A DNA stretch of 20,328 nt from an uncultured Oscillospiraceae bacterium. GTDB lineage: Bacteria > Bacillota > Clostridia > Oscillospirales > Oscillospiraceae. Shown in pieces: positions 6,956 to 15,523 of the stretch. Under the pieces are notes generated by a model. That model saw nothing but the letters and a program-made list of their open reading frames with translations, was not told where the DNA came from and did not search any database. Both the position numbers and the translations under genes were made by a program. The stretch's first letter is position 1; each line of letters starts with the position of its first letter. Where the stretch lies: the NCBI GenBank assembly GCA_934565775.1, contig CAKTIN010000035.1, positions 1 to 20,328 of the forward strand, read 5' to 3'.

Positions 6956-7597
6956 CTATTCTACCACCTGCAAAAGGTCTGCAAACTGATTTAAGCTGTA
7001 GGTCGCTTTCCCGCAGCGGGCCGCAGGGCCGATTCCGGCGCTGTCAAAGCCCCCGGCAATCGCCGCCTGGATTCCGGCCTCCGCGTCCTCCACCACCAGG
7101 CACTGCGCCGGGGCCAGGCCCAGCATCTCCGCTGCCATGGTGAATACCTGGGGATCCGGCTTCGACCGGGTGATGTTGTTGCCATCGGAAATTTTGTCAA
7201 AATAGGTCCCCAGACCGATCCGCTCCAGGATCAGGGGCGTGTTCTTGCTGGAAGAGCCAATGGCCAGCTTCAGGCCCATGGCCCGCAGGCCGTCCAAAGT
7301 GCTCTTGACCTCCGGGGACAGGTCCGCCGGGGTCATATCCTGCAAATAAGTCCGGTACAGATTGTTCTTCTTCTCCGCAAGGGCCACCTTCTGCTCCTGG
7401 CTTAGCACGGGGCCGTGGTAGTCCTCCAGAACGATCTCCAGGCTGGCCATCCGGGAGACGCCCCGGAGGCGGTCGTTCTTCTTCTCGTCAAAGGCGGCGC
7501 CCAGAGAGTCCGCCAGGGCCTTCCAGGCCAGATAGTGGTAATGATCCGTAAAGCAGATCACACCGTCCAGATCAAAAATCACGCCTTCATACTTCAT
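6956..7597 (-). CDS. pgmB: Beta-phosphoglucomutase
   Basis: Converts beta-glucose 1-phosphate, the product of inverting GH65 phosphorylases, to glucose 6-phosphate for glycolysis; cytosolic HAD-superfamily enzyme needing Mg2+. The 213-residue product has the family length. Motif I is FDLDGV with nucleophile Asp9 and acid/base Asp11, followed by the cap-domain signatures YHYLAWKALA and RGVSRMASLE typical of beta-PGM; motif II is AIGSSSKN and the later HAD motifs are SKPDPQVF and VVEDAEAGIQAA. Its start codon overlaps the stop of the preceding GH65 gene as ATGA, so the two are translationally coupled. Being last in an operon with two GH65 genes strongly supports beta-PGM over other HAD phosphatases. 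Confidence 0.93.
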   Translation of the reverse strand: MKYEGVIFDLDGVICFTDHYHYLAWKALADSLGAAFDEKKNDRLRGVSRMASLEIVLEDYHGPVLSQEQKVALAEKKNNLYRTYLQDMTPADLSPEVKSTLDGLRAMGLKLAIGSSSKNTPLILERIGLGTYFDKISDGNNITRSKPDPQVFTMAAEMLGLAPAQCLVVEDAEAGIQAAIAGGFDSAGIGPAARCGKATYSLNQFADLLQVVE

Positions 7598-9759
7598 AGC
7601 GCTTCAACCTTTCCTTCCTGTTCCTCGATGGTAATGCGGTACCGCTTGCCCCGGAGGCAGGCCTGGAAGCGCAGCGCCTTCCAGCCCTCCGGCAGGCAGG
7701 GCCGCACCTTCAGCGTGTCCCCCTCTGCTTCCATTCCGGCAAAGCCCTGGGCAAAGACCTTCCACGCGCCGCCTGCGGCAGCGGGATGGGTCCCGCCGAT
7801 ATACACCAATCCGGCCCACTGCTTTCCGCCGCCGTCCCAGTCCGCTCTGGCCGACTTTCGGAAGAAGGGATAGGCCGCCTGCGCGCCGCCAAACCGGCAG
7901 GCAAGCAGGGCGTACATACAGGCGCTCAGGGAGGAGCCGTGCTCCGTCCGGGGGGCGTAATAGTCCCAGTTCGCCTGAAGCACCTCGGCTGGATAGTCCC
8001 CGTGGAATATCTCCAGCATGGTGACCACATCCGCCTGCTTGATCACCTGGGTGTGCGACGCCACGCCGTTGGCCCCGCCCCAATACTCTCTGGGGTCCAG
8101 GAGGCGGCTGCGGACCGTATCCACCGACACGTCCTCCATGGCAAAATAGCCGTCAAACTGCTCGATGACTCCCCGGTCATCCGGTGCGGGGATCTTCAGC
8201 TCCTCCGCCGCCCGGGCAAACACAGGCAGCCAGCGGGCCGCGTCCGTCTCCCGGCAGAAGGCCGCATAGGCCTCCCGATCCGTCTGCTCCAGCAGCGCTG
8301 CGGCCTCCACAGCCCAGCGCAGCGTTGCCTGGGCCATTTTGTTGGTATAGGCGTTGTTATTCACCCGCTCATGGTACTCGTCCGGACCAATGACGTCGTG
8401 AATCTCCCACCGGTCTCCGGTGGCCCGGCGCAGGAGCAGGGAGTAATAGAACCTCGCGCACTCCAGCACGGTCCGCGCGCCGCCCTGAATCAGAAGGGAG
8501 GTATCTCCAGTCACACGGAGATACTCCATAATCGCCCGGGCGACTGCTGCGGAAATGTGCACCTGCTTGTCCCGGAAATAGGTCCGCATGGGCCGCCCGG
8601 TAAACACATCCGTCACATTGTAATCGGAGCAGCCGTCATAGCCGCCCTCCTGGCTCTCCCAGGCATAGAAAGCCCCCTGCCAGCCGTACTCCTTCGCCTT
8701 TTGCAGCGCACCGGGGAGGGTCTCAATGCGGTAGCGCACCATGGACCGGGCCACCTCCGGCTGGGTATACAGGAAATAATCCAGAATGAACATCTCGCTG
8801 TCCCAGAAGATGGCGCCCTTGTAGGTCTGCCCGGACAGGCCCCGGGCCGGGATGGACAGATCGCCCCGATGCCGGGGAGCAATGGCGTTCAGATGGTACA
8901 GCGAGTAATTCAGCGTCTCCCGCGCCTCGTCGTCTCCCTCCAGGTCCACCGCGCCTACCGCCCAGATTTTCTCCCAGTTTGCTTTATGCTCCGCCAGCAG
9001 GGCCTCATAATCCCCATTGCGCACCTCGGAAAGGGCCGCCGCCTCGGGGTCCGCGCAGTCCTGAGAGGTATAAACGGCGCTGACGCTGGTCAGAACAGCC
9101 CTCTGCCCCGGCTCCAGATGGAAAGAATCCTCCAAGCCATGGGCCAGAGGCCGCCTGTCCCCAGTGCAGCCGGTCAGCACGCACCGCCGTGCCACTGCCA
9201 CCCGGTCCTTCCCGTTCTGCACCTGGGCCAGGCACGCAATGGTATCGCCCTGGACCCGGTAGGTCAGCTCGTTATAATGCGGACCGTAAATTTCCCAAAT
9301 CTGATCGTCAATCTCGGCGGTTAGGGTCAGGTCCACCGGAGCGGTAGCCGTAACGCAGCAGCGGCTTAGGATCAGGTGGGGCCGCCCCATATGGGCAAGG
9401 CGGGAATCCTCCAGGGTCACCGTCCCCTCTTCCAGAGGCCAAACCGTCCGCCGGGAGGCAATGCCATGGTAAAAGTCCAGCTCCTGCACATGGCTCCGGG
9501 GCGCCGTCTCCGGCAAAGCCAGCCGCCGGTTTTCCGCAGAAAGAACCGTATACAAAGGGTTCGGCGCATTCAGAGGTTCCCGCCAGCCGTCCCCGACCCG
9601 GTCATAGATCCCGGCCAGGTTCACCGCCGCCAGCTGGTCCTTGCCATGCTCCGCCAAAGTCCCACGGATCCCCAGATAGCCATTGGCCACCAGGAAGCGG
9701 TTGCCGTTATCGGCAGCCGCCTCCTTAGAATAATCTTGATTTTCAATCCGCCATCTCAT
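7594..9759 (-). CDS. GH65 family glycoside phosphorylase (enzyme B)
   Basis: Predicted inverting phosphorylase that cleaves an alpha-glucoside with phosphate to beta-glucose 1-phosphate. The 721-residue product has the usual order: N-terminal beta-sandwich (about 1-260), linker, (alpha/alpha)6-barrel (about 275-640), small C-terminal beta domain. Seen: FWDSE at 318-322, catalytic acid Glu461 in VIGPDEYHERVNNNAYTN, KQAD at 574-577 and TEHGSSLS at 605-612. The N-terminal ENQDYSKEAAADNGNRFLVANGYLGIRGT is typical of the kojibiose/trehalose/nigerose phosphorylase side of GH65. The linkage and acceptor cannot be read from sequence; trehalose, kojibiose, nigerose, maltose and glucosyl-rhamnose activities all occur in the family. 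GGAGG lies 7 nt before the ATG, inside the end of the upstream GH65 gene, with ATGA overlaps at both ends. No signal peptide, so cytosolic. Confidence 0.9.
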   Translation of the reverse strand: MRWRIENQDYSKEAAADNGNRFLVANGYLGIRGTLAEHGKDQLAAVNLAGIYDRVGDGWREPLNAPNPLYTVLSAENRRLALPETAPRSHVQELDFYHGIASRRTVWPLEEGTVTLEDSRLAHMGRPHLILSRCCVTATAPVDLTLTAEIDDQIWEIYGPHYNELTYRVQGDTIACLAQVQNGKDRVAVARRCVLTGCTGDRRPLAHGLEDSFHLEPGQRAVLTSVSAVYTSQDCADPEAAALSEVRNGDYEALLAEHKANWEKIWAVGAVDLEGDDEARETLNYSLYHLNAIAPRHRGDLSIPARGLSGQTYKGAIFWDSEMFILDYFLYTQPEVARSMVRYRIETLPGALQKAKEYGWQGAFYAWESQEGGYDGCSDYNVTDVFTGRPMRTYFRDKQVHISAAVARAIMEYLRVTGDTSLLIQGGARTVLECARFYYSLLLRRATGDRWEIHDVIGPDEYHERVNNNAYTNKMAQATLRWAVEAAALLEQTDREAYAAFCRETDAARWLPVFARAAEELKIPAPDDRGVIEQFDGYFAMEDVSVDTVRSRLLDPREYWGGANGVASHTQVIKQADVVTMLEIFHGDYPAEVLQANWDYYAPRTEHGSSLSACMYALLACRFGGAQAAYPFFRKSARADWDGGGKQWAGLVYIGGTHPAAAGGAWKVFAQGFAGMEAEGDTLKVRPCLPEGWKALRFQACLRGKRYRITIEEQEGKVEAL

Positions 9760-12035
9760 ACGCAGGCCTCCATGGGGCAGGCCGCGCCCTGGGTCCCGAC
9801 CGTCACGGGCCGGTCATACAGGGTCAGGGCCACGTCGGGCCCGGCCAGGAGCTCCAGCCGCACCTCGGTATGGCTCACGCTCACCCGCAGCAGGCTCTCC
9901 CCCACCCGCAGGCGGAAGCTGTACCGCTCCCAGCCAGAGGGGATGCAGGGGGCCAGCGCCAGCCCGGCGCCGTCGCTGCTCAGGCCGCCGAAGCCATAGA
10001 CAATGTTCATCCAGGCCCCGGCAATGGAGGTCGTGTGCACGCCCTCCCGGGTGTTCCGGTTATAGTCGTCCAGATCCATACGGGTGGCAAAGCCGAAGTA
10101 ATCCTCCGCCTTTTCCACCCGGCCCAGGCGGCAGGCCAGAATCGAATGGATCGAGGGGGACAGGCTGCTCTCGTGGATGCACCGGGGCTCATAGTAATCA
10201 AAATTCGCCGCCAGCTGCTCCTTGGTGAACTCGGAGCCGTAAAGCATCATAAACATCAGCACATCCGGCTGCTTAAGCATCTGATTGCGGTAGATCCGCT
10301 CATAGGACCAGTGGGCATACAGGGGGAAATCCGTCACCGGAATGGCGGAAATATTCAGCTCCGGCAGGTGGAAGAAGCCCATATGCTGCTCAAAGAGCTT
10401 GGTCTTTTCATCATAGGGCAGATACATCTTCTCCGCCTTCTCCTGCCAGTCCGCCCGTTCCTCCGGAGAAACGGCCAGCCCGGCCAGCCCCGCAGGGTCC
10501 TCCTTCTCCATCTGCTCCAGAGTCTCCAGGGTGAAGAGCAGGGTCTTTTTGCCCATGAAATTCGTATAGGCGTTGTGATGCACCATCATCTGGAACTCAT
10601 CTGGGCCCATCACGCAATAGTAGCCGTATTTTCCGGTCTCCGGGTCAAAGTCCCCCCGGGAGGCCAGCATCCGGCTGATCTCCACCAGCATTTTTGCCCC
10701 GTAGCGGTACAGGAATTCCTTATCCCCGGTCTGGTGCACATAGTTCCACAAGCCATAGGCTACGCCGGTGGAGGCCTGAAGCTGCAAACTGGCGTGCTGC
10801 CAGAGGTCGCAGCACTCCCGGCCGCTAATGGTCGCAATGGGGTAAAACGCACCCTTGCAGTCCAGCGCCGCCGCGCGCTCCATAGCCTCAGGCAGGGTGT
10901 CATAGCGGAAGCGGAGAATGCTCTTGGCTGCCTCAGGATTGTTGAACAGATAGAAGGGCAGGCAGTAAACCTCGCTGTCCCAGAAGGTATTTCCGTTGTA
11001 CGCCTCTCCCGTCAGGCCCTTGGCGCCGAACACCGCGCCGTATTTGGCGGTATGGAGGGTCTGATGCAGCTGGAAGATGCAGAAGCGAATGCCCTGCTGG
11101 TTCGCCTCGTCCCCACAAATTTCAATGTCTGAGGTCTCCCACTGCTCCGCCCACCACCGTGCGGAGGCCGCCTTCAGGCTCTCATAATCCGCCTCCTCCA
11201 AGCAGGCGTTGCCCTCTGCGATCCGCTGGGGCAGGCTCTGATGCTCCGCCTCATTCCGGGCGCACAGGAGCAGCACCACCCGCTGCAGAGCGGCAGTCTC
11301 CCCGGCGCGGAGGGTCAGAGCGAAGGCGTTGGCTGCAATATTCCCGCAGTTTTCCTGCCCCACGCCGGAAAGCCCCGTAAACTTTGCGGCGGCATAGACC
11401 TCCTGCCCGGTAAGCTTTGTAGCGGCGCGCATCCGGCAGCAGCTGCCGGTCGCCTGGGATTCCTGCACCCGGAACATACTTCCCTTCATGGAGACATGGG
11501 GAATGGAGAAATCCAGGCCCGCCTGCACGGTCACATGGGCCTCGCCCTTCCGGGCGGTGAGGGTCAGCTTCTGGCCGCAGAACTGCTCGGAGACCATGGA
11601 GGTAAAGCGCTCAAAGTGCAGCTCCAGCTCCGTATCCGAATCCACTTGCCAGAGGAAGGATCGGGTCAGCAGGCCCGTGCGCAGGTCCAGCTCCCGGCGG
11701 AACTCCGAAAAGCGGCTCTTGGCAAGGTCCAGCGTCTGCCCGTTGCAGGTAATGCGGGTATACACCCAGTCCACGGTATTGACCATGAACTCCGTGAAGG
11801 ACAGCATCCCCCGATAGCCGGAGCCGGGCAGGTCCCGGCGCTCATAAACGCCGTTCAGATAAGAGCCCACCAGGCGTTCGCCGGAGTAGCCCTCGTCAAA
11901 ATAGCCCCGCAGGCCGGTGTACTCATTGCCCAGGGAGAAGATGGACTCCGCCATCTGGCTGTGGGCCGGGTCAAACCCCCGCTCCACGACCTGCCAGGGC
12001 AAAATGTCAAAATAACGATCAGCAAATTTTCCCAT
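9756..12035 (-). CDS. GH65 family glycoside phosphorylase (enzyme A)
   Basis: Second, clearly different GH65 protein of 759 residues, also cytosolic and probably a phosphorylase. Seen: N-terminal domain motif SIFSLGNEYTGLRGYFDEGY at 31-50, FWDSE at 351-355, catalytic acid Glu480 in VMGPDEFQMMVHHNAYTN, KQPD at 588-591 and HESSLSPSIHSILACRLG at 621-638. Compared with the downstream paralogue, the general-acid loop is GPDEFQMM instead of GPDEYHER and the KQAD motif reads KQPD, so the two belong to separate subgroups and are not a recent duplication. It starts 4 nt after the stop of the MalG-like permease, with AAGGGG as ribosome binding site, and its own stop overlaps the next start as ATGA. Substrate is unknown; import by the adjacent ABC system suggests a di- or oligosaccharide with a terminal alpha-glucosyl unit. 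Hydrolase activity is less likely given pgmB in the operon. Confidence 0.88.
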   Translation of the reverse strand: MGKFADRYFDILPWQVVERGFDPAHSQMAESIFSLGNEYTGLRGYFDEGYSGERLVGSYLNGVYERRDLPGSGYRGMLSFTEFMVNTVDWVYTRITCNGQTLDLAKSRFSEFRRELDLRTGLLTRSFLWQVDSDTELELHFERFTSMVSEQFCGQKLTLTARKGEAHVTVQAGLDFSIPHVSMKGSMFRVQESQATGSCCRMRAATKLTGQEVYAAAKFTGLSGVGQENCGNIAANAFALTLRAGETAALQRVVLLLCARNEAEHQSLPQRIAEGNACLEEADYESLKAASARWWAEQWETSDIEICGDEANQQGIRFCIFQLHQTLHTAKYGAVFGAKGLTGEAYNGNTFWDSEVYCLPFYLFNNPEAAKSILRFRYDTLPEAMERAAALDCKGAFYPIATISGRECCDLWQHASLQLQASTGVAYGLWNYVHQTGDKEFLYRYGAKMLVEISRMLASRGDFDPETGKYGYYCVMGPDEFQMMVHHNAYTNFMGKKTLLFTLETLEQMEKEDPAGLAGLAVSPEERADWQEKAEKMYLPYDEKTKLFEQHMGFFHLPELNISAIPVTDFPLYAHWSYERIYRNQMLKQPDVLMFMMLYGSEFTKEQLAANFDYYEPRCIHESSLSPSIHSILACRLGRVEKAEDYFGFATRMDLDDYNRNTREGVHTTSIAGAWMNIVYGFGGLSSDGAGLALAPCIPSGWERYSFRLRVGESLLRVSVSHTEVRLELLAGPDVALTLYDRPVTVGTQGAACPMEACV

Positions 12036-12039
12036 GAAG

Positions 12040-12924
12040 TTACCCCTTGATTCCGCCGGACATGACGCCGCCCATGATCTGCTTCTGGAACACGCCGAAC
12101 AGGATCGTGGGAGGAATAATGGAATACAGCACCGCGCGGATAATGTCGATTTGGTTGGTTTTGATAGAATCGTGGAAGGAATACAGCTTGACCATGACGG
12201 TCTCCTTACCGGTTCCGTTCAGAAGCAGGTAAGGCATCAGGAAATCGCTCCACGCAGCGCTGATGGCGAAAATGGCCACGACCACCAGGATTGGCTTGGA
12301 CAGCGGGAGGATGATCCGGGTAAACACCTTAAAGTCCCCGCAGCCGTCGATCCGGGCCGCATCGATGAAGTCCTTGGGCAGGCTCTCGAAGTAATTTTTA
12401 AACAGAACCACCCAGTACGCATTGGCGCCCATGCCCAGCCAGAGCGGGATAAAGCTGCTGGTCAGTCCGAGCTTCTTGATGTTCACAAACAGGGCCACAA
12501 AGCTGGTCGTGGGGGGAATGAGCAGGCACCACATGACCAGGACCATAACAACCTTATGTCCCTTGGGCTTCAGAACCCCCAGCACATAGGCAAGCAGGCC
12601 ATTAAAGAACACGGCGCAGAACACGCCGCCCAGCACGGAAATGCCGGAATTGATGTAATACTTGGTAAAGCCGAAGTCCCGCCAGGTCTTGAGCCAACCG
12701 CTCCAGTCCGCGTGCTTGGGAAGGATTTGGGTGGTGCTTAAGTATTCCGTCAGATTTTTTAGCGAGCTGCAAATCAGCCAAAAAACCGGGAACAGGGCAA
12801 TCAATGCCATCAGGCAGCACGCAATGAAAATGACAATGACCCAGAATTTGGTCTTTTTCGACTTAACATCATAGAACCGGATGCAGCCGTCGTCCTTATG
12901 CTGATAACCGCTGAATAAACTCAT
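12040..12924 (-). CDS. Carbohydrate ABC transporter permease, MalG type
   Basis: Inner-membrane permease of a sugar importer of the CUT1 class. The 294-residue product has about six membrane segments, the first at about 28-50, a cytoplasmic N-terminal tail, and the ABC-ATPase contact loop (EAA motif) at about 187-208: DAARIDGCGDFKVFTRIILPLSKP. It ends with the long periplasmic-loop and final-helix pattern of MalG homologues. AGGAGG lies 8 nt before the ATG; this ribosome site overlaps the stop region of the MalF-like gene, so the pair is coupled. Partners are the adjacent MalF-like permease and the solute-binding lipoprotein; the ATPase is not encoded here. Confidence 0.93.
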   Translation of the reverse strand: MSLFSGYQHKDDGCIRFYDVKSKKTKFWVIVIFIACCLMALIALFPVFWLICSSLKNLTEYLSTTQILPKHADWSGWLKTWRDFGFTKYYINSGISVLGGVFCAVFFNGLLAYVLGVLKPKGHKVVMVLVMWCLLIPPTTSFVALFVNIKKLGLTSSFIPLWLGMGANAYWVVLFKNYFESLPKDFIDAARIDGCGDFKVFTRIILPLSKPILVVVAIFAISAAWSDFLMPYLLLNGTGKETVMVKLYSFHDSIKTNQIDIIRAVLYSIIPPTILFGVFQKQIMGGVMSGGIKG

Positions 12925-12937
12925 GCTACTTCCCTCC

Positions 12938-13843
12938 TCAGTCTCTGTCCGCGCGATTGGCCACAGCGTAATACAGCACCGTCAGCACAATCAGGATCAG
13001 GCAGACCTCCACAGACAGCGCCGCCGCCTGAGAGAACTTCATCTGGGAGAACGCCAGGTTGTACACCAGCTCCATAATGGAGATACTGGCGTTATTCGGG
13101 CCGCCGTTGGTCATCATCATGGGCTCATAGAGGATCTGGAACACGGCCAGGATCTGAAGAATGAGCATGGTCTTGCCGGTTTTCAGCACCGTGGGAATGG
13201 TGATGGTAAAATACCGGCGGATGGGGGACGCACCGTCAATGGTGGCAGCCTCATACAGGTCCGGGGAGATTCCGGAAATACTGGACATATACACCAGCGC
13301 CGTACTGCCCGCCGCCTTCCAGGTCATGGCCACCACGATCCAGAATATGACCGTTTTCTCGTTGGTCAGGAAATTCACCGGTCCGATGCCAATCTTGTTC
13401 AGCAGAATGTTCAGAACGCCGCTATTTCCCGTGCCAAAGAAGAAGGTGAAAATCATCACCGCCGCGATGGAGGGGATGACGTTGGGATAATAAGTCGCAA
13501 TGCGGAAGAAGCCCCGGAAATGGGTCACCTCCGTAATCAGCGACGCAATGATTACCGGCACCGCCAGGCCCACAAACAGAGAGCAGATGGTGTACTTAAC
13601 GGTATTCTTCCACGCGATCTGATAGGCAGGCTGCACCAAAAGCTTCTGGTAATTCTTCAGCCCCACAAACTTCCCTAGATTTACGCCCTTTGTCTCATAA
13701 AAGGACATCCGCACCGTCTCCAGCAGGGGGCCCCAGACGAAAAATGCGAACAAAATCAGGCTGGGAATCATGAGCAGCCAGGCCGTCAGGTTCCGCTTGA
13801 AGCTCCCGCCACCAAGCCTGCGGCCGCTTCCGTTCTTTTTCAT
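12938..13843 (-). CDS. Carbohydrate ABC transporter permease, MalF type
   Basis: Second permease subunit of the importer. The 301-residue product has a basic cytoplasmic N-terminus, about six membrane segments (the first near LTAWLLMIPSLILFAFFVWGPL), and the EAA loop YEAATIDGASPIRRYFTITIPTV, with the late motif MMMTNGGPNNAS common to CUT1 MalF homologues. An in-frame TTG at 13861 would add six residues, but GAGGTGA lies 6 nt before ATG 13843 and inside that extension, so the ATG is preferred. It follows the binding-protein gene after a 135-bp gap full of hairpins, and precedes the MalG-like gene by 13 bp. Confidence 0.93.
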   Translation of the reverse strand: MKKNGSGRRLGGGSFKRNLTAWLLMIPSLILFAFFVWGPLLETVRMSFYETKGVNLGKFVGLKNYQKLLVQPAYQIAWKNTVKYTICSLFVGLAVPVIIASLITEVTHFRGFFRIATYYPNVIPSIAAVMIFTFFFGTGNSGVLNILLNKIGIGPVNFLTNEKTVIFWIVVAMTWKAAGSTALVYMSSISGISPDLYEAATIDGASPIRRYFTITIPTVLKTGKTMLILQILAVFQILYEPMMMTNGGPNNASISIMELVYNLAFSQMKFSQAAALSVEVCLILIVLTVLYYAVANRADRD

Positions 13844-13870
13844 GGTCTTCACCTCACGCAAAATCCTTCA

Positions 13871-13918
13871 AAGCGCTTCCGAAGCGCTTCAGAGGGGCCC
13901 GGCCTCATTCGGGCCTCT
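13871..13918 (-). repeat. Two further hairpins between binding-protein and permease genes
   Basis: AAGCGCTTC / GAAGCGCTT (13871-13889) forms one inverted repeat. A second, bulged stem pairs 13891-13901 with 13910-13918 around ATTC-type loop sequence. Together with the hairpin at 13932-13959 they fill most of the 135-bp gap. They may protect the 3' end of the binding-protein mRNA from decay. Confidence 0.55.
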
Positions 13919-13931
13919 CAGAAAAGCTTCG

Positions 13932-13959
13932 GGGAGCCGCCGACAGCGCGGCGGCTCCC
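13932..13959 (-). terminator. Partial terminator / mRNA-stabilising hairpin after the binding-protein gene
   Basis: Perfect 11-bp GC stem (13932-13942 with 13949-13959), 6-nt loop, about 20 nt after the binding-protein stop codon. On the minus strand it is followed by CGAAGCTTTTC, a weak and displaced T-tract, so partial read-through into the permease genes is expected. This layout is common where binding protein must exceed the permease. Confidence 0.65.
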
Positions 13960-13978
13960 TTCCATTTTATTTGATTGC

Positions 13979-15433
13979 TTACAGCGCGTCAAGGACGGCC
14001 TGGTAATCAGAGTTTGCCTTCTCCATGAGAGCGGGAATGTCCACGTTCACAGGATCGGCGCAGATCGCCTGCAGCACATCGTTGAGCAGCTTGTACATGG
14101 TCTGGGTGTCGCCGGGCTCCTCGGTGCGCAGAGCGCCTTCTTCCTTGGAGAAGTCGAAGTAGGGCTGCCACAGCTTCATATCCACGTTCTTGTACTCTTC
14201 AACGACCTTGTTCTGCTCGTCAACCACGGCGCCAACCCAAGCGGGGAAGTTGGGGATGACGGGGATGTTGTTGTCGGCGCGGTACTGAGCGTCAGCAACC
14301 CAACCGTCGTGAGCAGCCTCGGTGACCTCGGGGGACTTGCCCATGATCTCCAGGTAATCCAGCGCCCAACGGACCTCGTCGTCGGTGGCGTCAGGGGAGA
14401 AGAAGTAAGGCGTGCCGCCCATCAGGGTGTAGTGGCCGCCAGGGCCGGCAGGCATGGGAGCCAGGAAGAACTCGTCCGCCTTCATGCCGCGGTAGCTGGG
14501 CTGATCCACAGCGTCGTTGGCAGCGATGTACATAGCGGCAGTGCTGGTGCCAATGCGGTCAAAGCCGGTGCCCCAGTTTTCCTGGGTGGGATCGTCGGTG
14601 ACGCACTTGTCAGCGACCATCTTCTGGACCCACTCCATCGCGGCAATGGCCTCGGGGGTGTTCAGGTTGGAGGTATAGGTGCCGTCAGCATTGGGGATGC
14701 ACAGGGTAGCGCCGAAGTTCCAAGCGATGTTGGACCAGTGCCAGCCGCCGCCGGCATCGGAAGCCTGCATGCAGAAGCCAGCCACGCCGGTCTTCTCGCG
14801 GATGATCTTGCTGTACTCGTAAACCTCTTCCCAGGTGGTGGGGTACTTCACGGAGCCGTCCTCGTTCACCAGGCCGGCCTGCTTGAACAGGGGGATGTTG
14901 ATCATCAGGCCCAGGGAATACGCATCGCGGGGCACGCCGTAGACATGGCCCTCGTCATCGGACAGCAGGTCGCGGATCGCGGGGCTCATGGAATCCAGCC
15001 AGCCGCGCTCCTCCAGCAGGGCGGTGATGTCCTTCACCAGGCCGTTGCGGATGAGCTTCTCAGGCTCGGTGTACCAGGACTCAAACACGGTAGGCGCATT
15101 GCCGCCGGTGGCCATGGCAACGTAAGTGTCGGGGGAATACTTGTAGTAAGCGGGGACAACCTCGACGTTGGGGTGCTTCGCGTTGAAGGCGGGCACATAG
15201 TGGTCGGTGTGGGTGGCAATGGCCTCGGTCTGGGTGTCTTCCGGCCAGATGCCCAGGGTGATCTTGCCGGACTCCTCGGCCTCAGTGGGGGCCTCGGTGG
15301 GGGCATCGGTCGCCGCATCGGTGGGCTTCTCAGTGGGAGCCTCAGTGGGGGTCGTGCTGTTCTTGCAGCCGGCGAACAGGCCGAGCAGCAGGGTCAGCGC
15401 CAGGAGCAAGCTGATTACTTTAACCTTTTTCAT
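13979..15433 (-). CDS. Sugar ABC transporter solute-binding lipoprotein
   Basis: Extracellular family-1 solute-binding protein that delivers the sugar to the adjacent permeases. The 484-residue product begins with a lipoprotein signal peptide (MKKVK, hydrophobic 6-20) and lipobox LFAGC with Cys23 as the lipid anchor. A Thr/Pro/Glu-rich flexible linker (24-56, repeats of the form APTE/PTEA) leads to the two-lobed domain: GIWPEDTQTEAIATHTDHYVPAFNAKHPNVEVVP near the start, then aromatic-rich segments (WYTEPE, GGGWHWSNIAWNF, WALDYLEIMG) that could stack on sugar. It is the first gene of the operon. ATG 15433 has CAGGATGG as a moderate ribosome site. A strong promoter with two LacI-type operators lies upstream. 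The ligand cannot be named; the GH65 neighbours suggest an alpha-glucoside. Confidence 0.93.
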   Translation of the reverse strand: MKKVKVISLLLALTLLLGLFAGCKNSTTPTEAPTEKPTDAATDAPTEAPTEAEESGKITLGIWPEDTQTEAIATHTDHYVPAFNAKHPNVEVVPAYYKYSPDTYVAMATGGNAPTVFESWYTEPEKLIRNGLVKDITALLEERGWLDSMSPAIRDLLSDDEGHVYGVPRDAYSLGLMINIPLFKQAGLVNEDGSVKYPTTWEEVYEYSKIIREKTGVAGFCMQASDAGGGWHWSNIAWNFGATLCIPNADGTYTSNLNTPEAIAAMEWVQKMVADKCVTDDPTQENWGTGFDRIGTSTAAMYIAANDAVDQPSYRGMKADEFFLAPMPAGPGGHYTLMGGTPYFFSPDATDDEVRWALDYLEIMGKSPEVTEAAHDGWVADAQYRADNNIPVIPNFPAWVGAVVDEQNKVVEEYKNVDMKLWQPYFDFSKEEGALRTEEPGDTQTMYKLLNDVLQAICADPVNVDIPALMEKANSDYQAVLDAL

Positions 15434-15461
15434 GTTCCATCCTGCTTTCTTTCCAGAATTA

Positions 15462-15475
15462 GTTTTACGTTAAAC
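15462..15475 (-). promoter_or_regulatory. LacI-type operator O2 in the sugar-operon leader
   Basis: GTTTTACGTTAAAC, 13 of 14 matches to the palindrome GTTTAACGTTAAAC with the CG centre typical of LacI-family sites. It lies about +60 to +73 from the predicted transcript start, 62 bp centre-to-centre from O1. Confidence 0.75.
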
Positions 15476-15523
15476 CAGACACATCCATGAGGCTGAGAAG
15501 AACTCTTTTTGGTGAATGTGTTG

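Noticed and set aside
7786..9324. Long plus-strand open frame of 512 codons opposite GH65 enzyme B
   Set aside because: Its translation is His/Arg/Gly/Leu-rich with no domain signs, and it is the mirror of a gene with clear GH65 motifs; GC-rich codon bias keeps the antisense frame open.
9870..11132. Plus-strand open frame of 420 codons opposite GH65 enzyme A
   Set aside because: Antisense shadow; no ribosome binding site or recognisable motif, and low-complexity composition.
14309..15490. Plus-strand open frame opposite the solute-binding lipoprotein
   Set aside because: Gly/Val/His repeats come from reading the Thr/Pro/Glu linker and GC-rich codons backwards; the minus-strand gene has a lipobox and a promoter.
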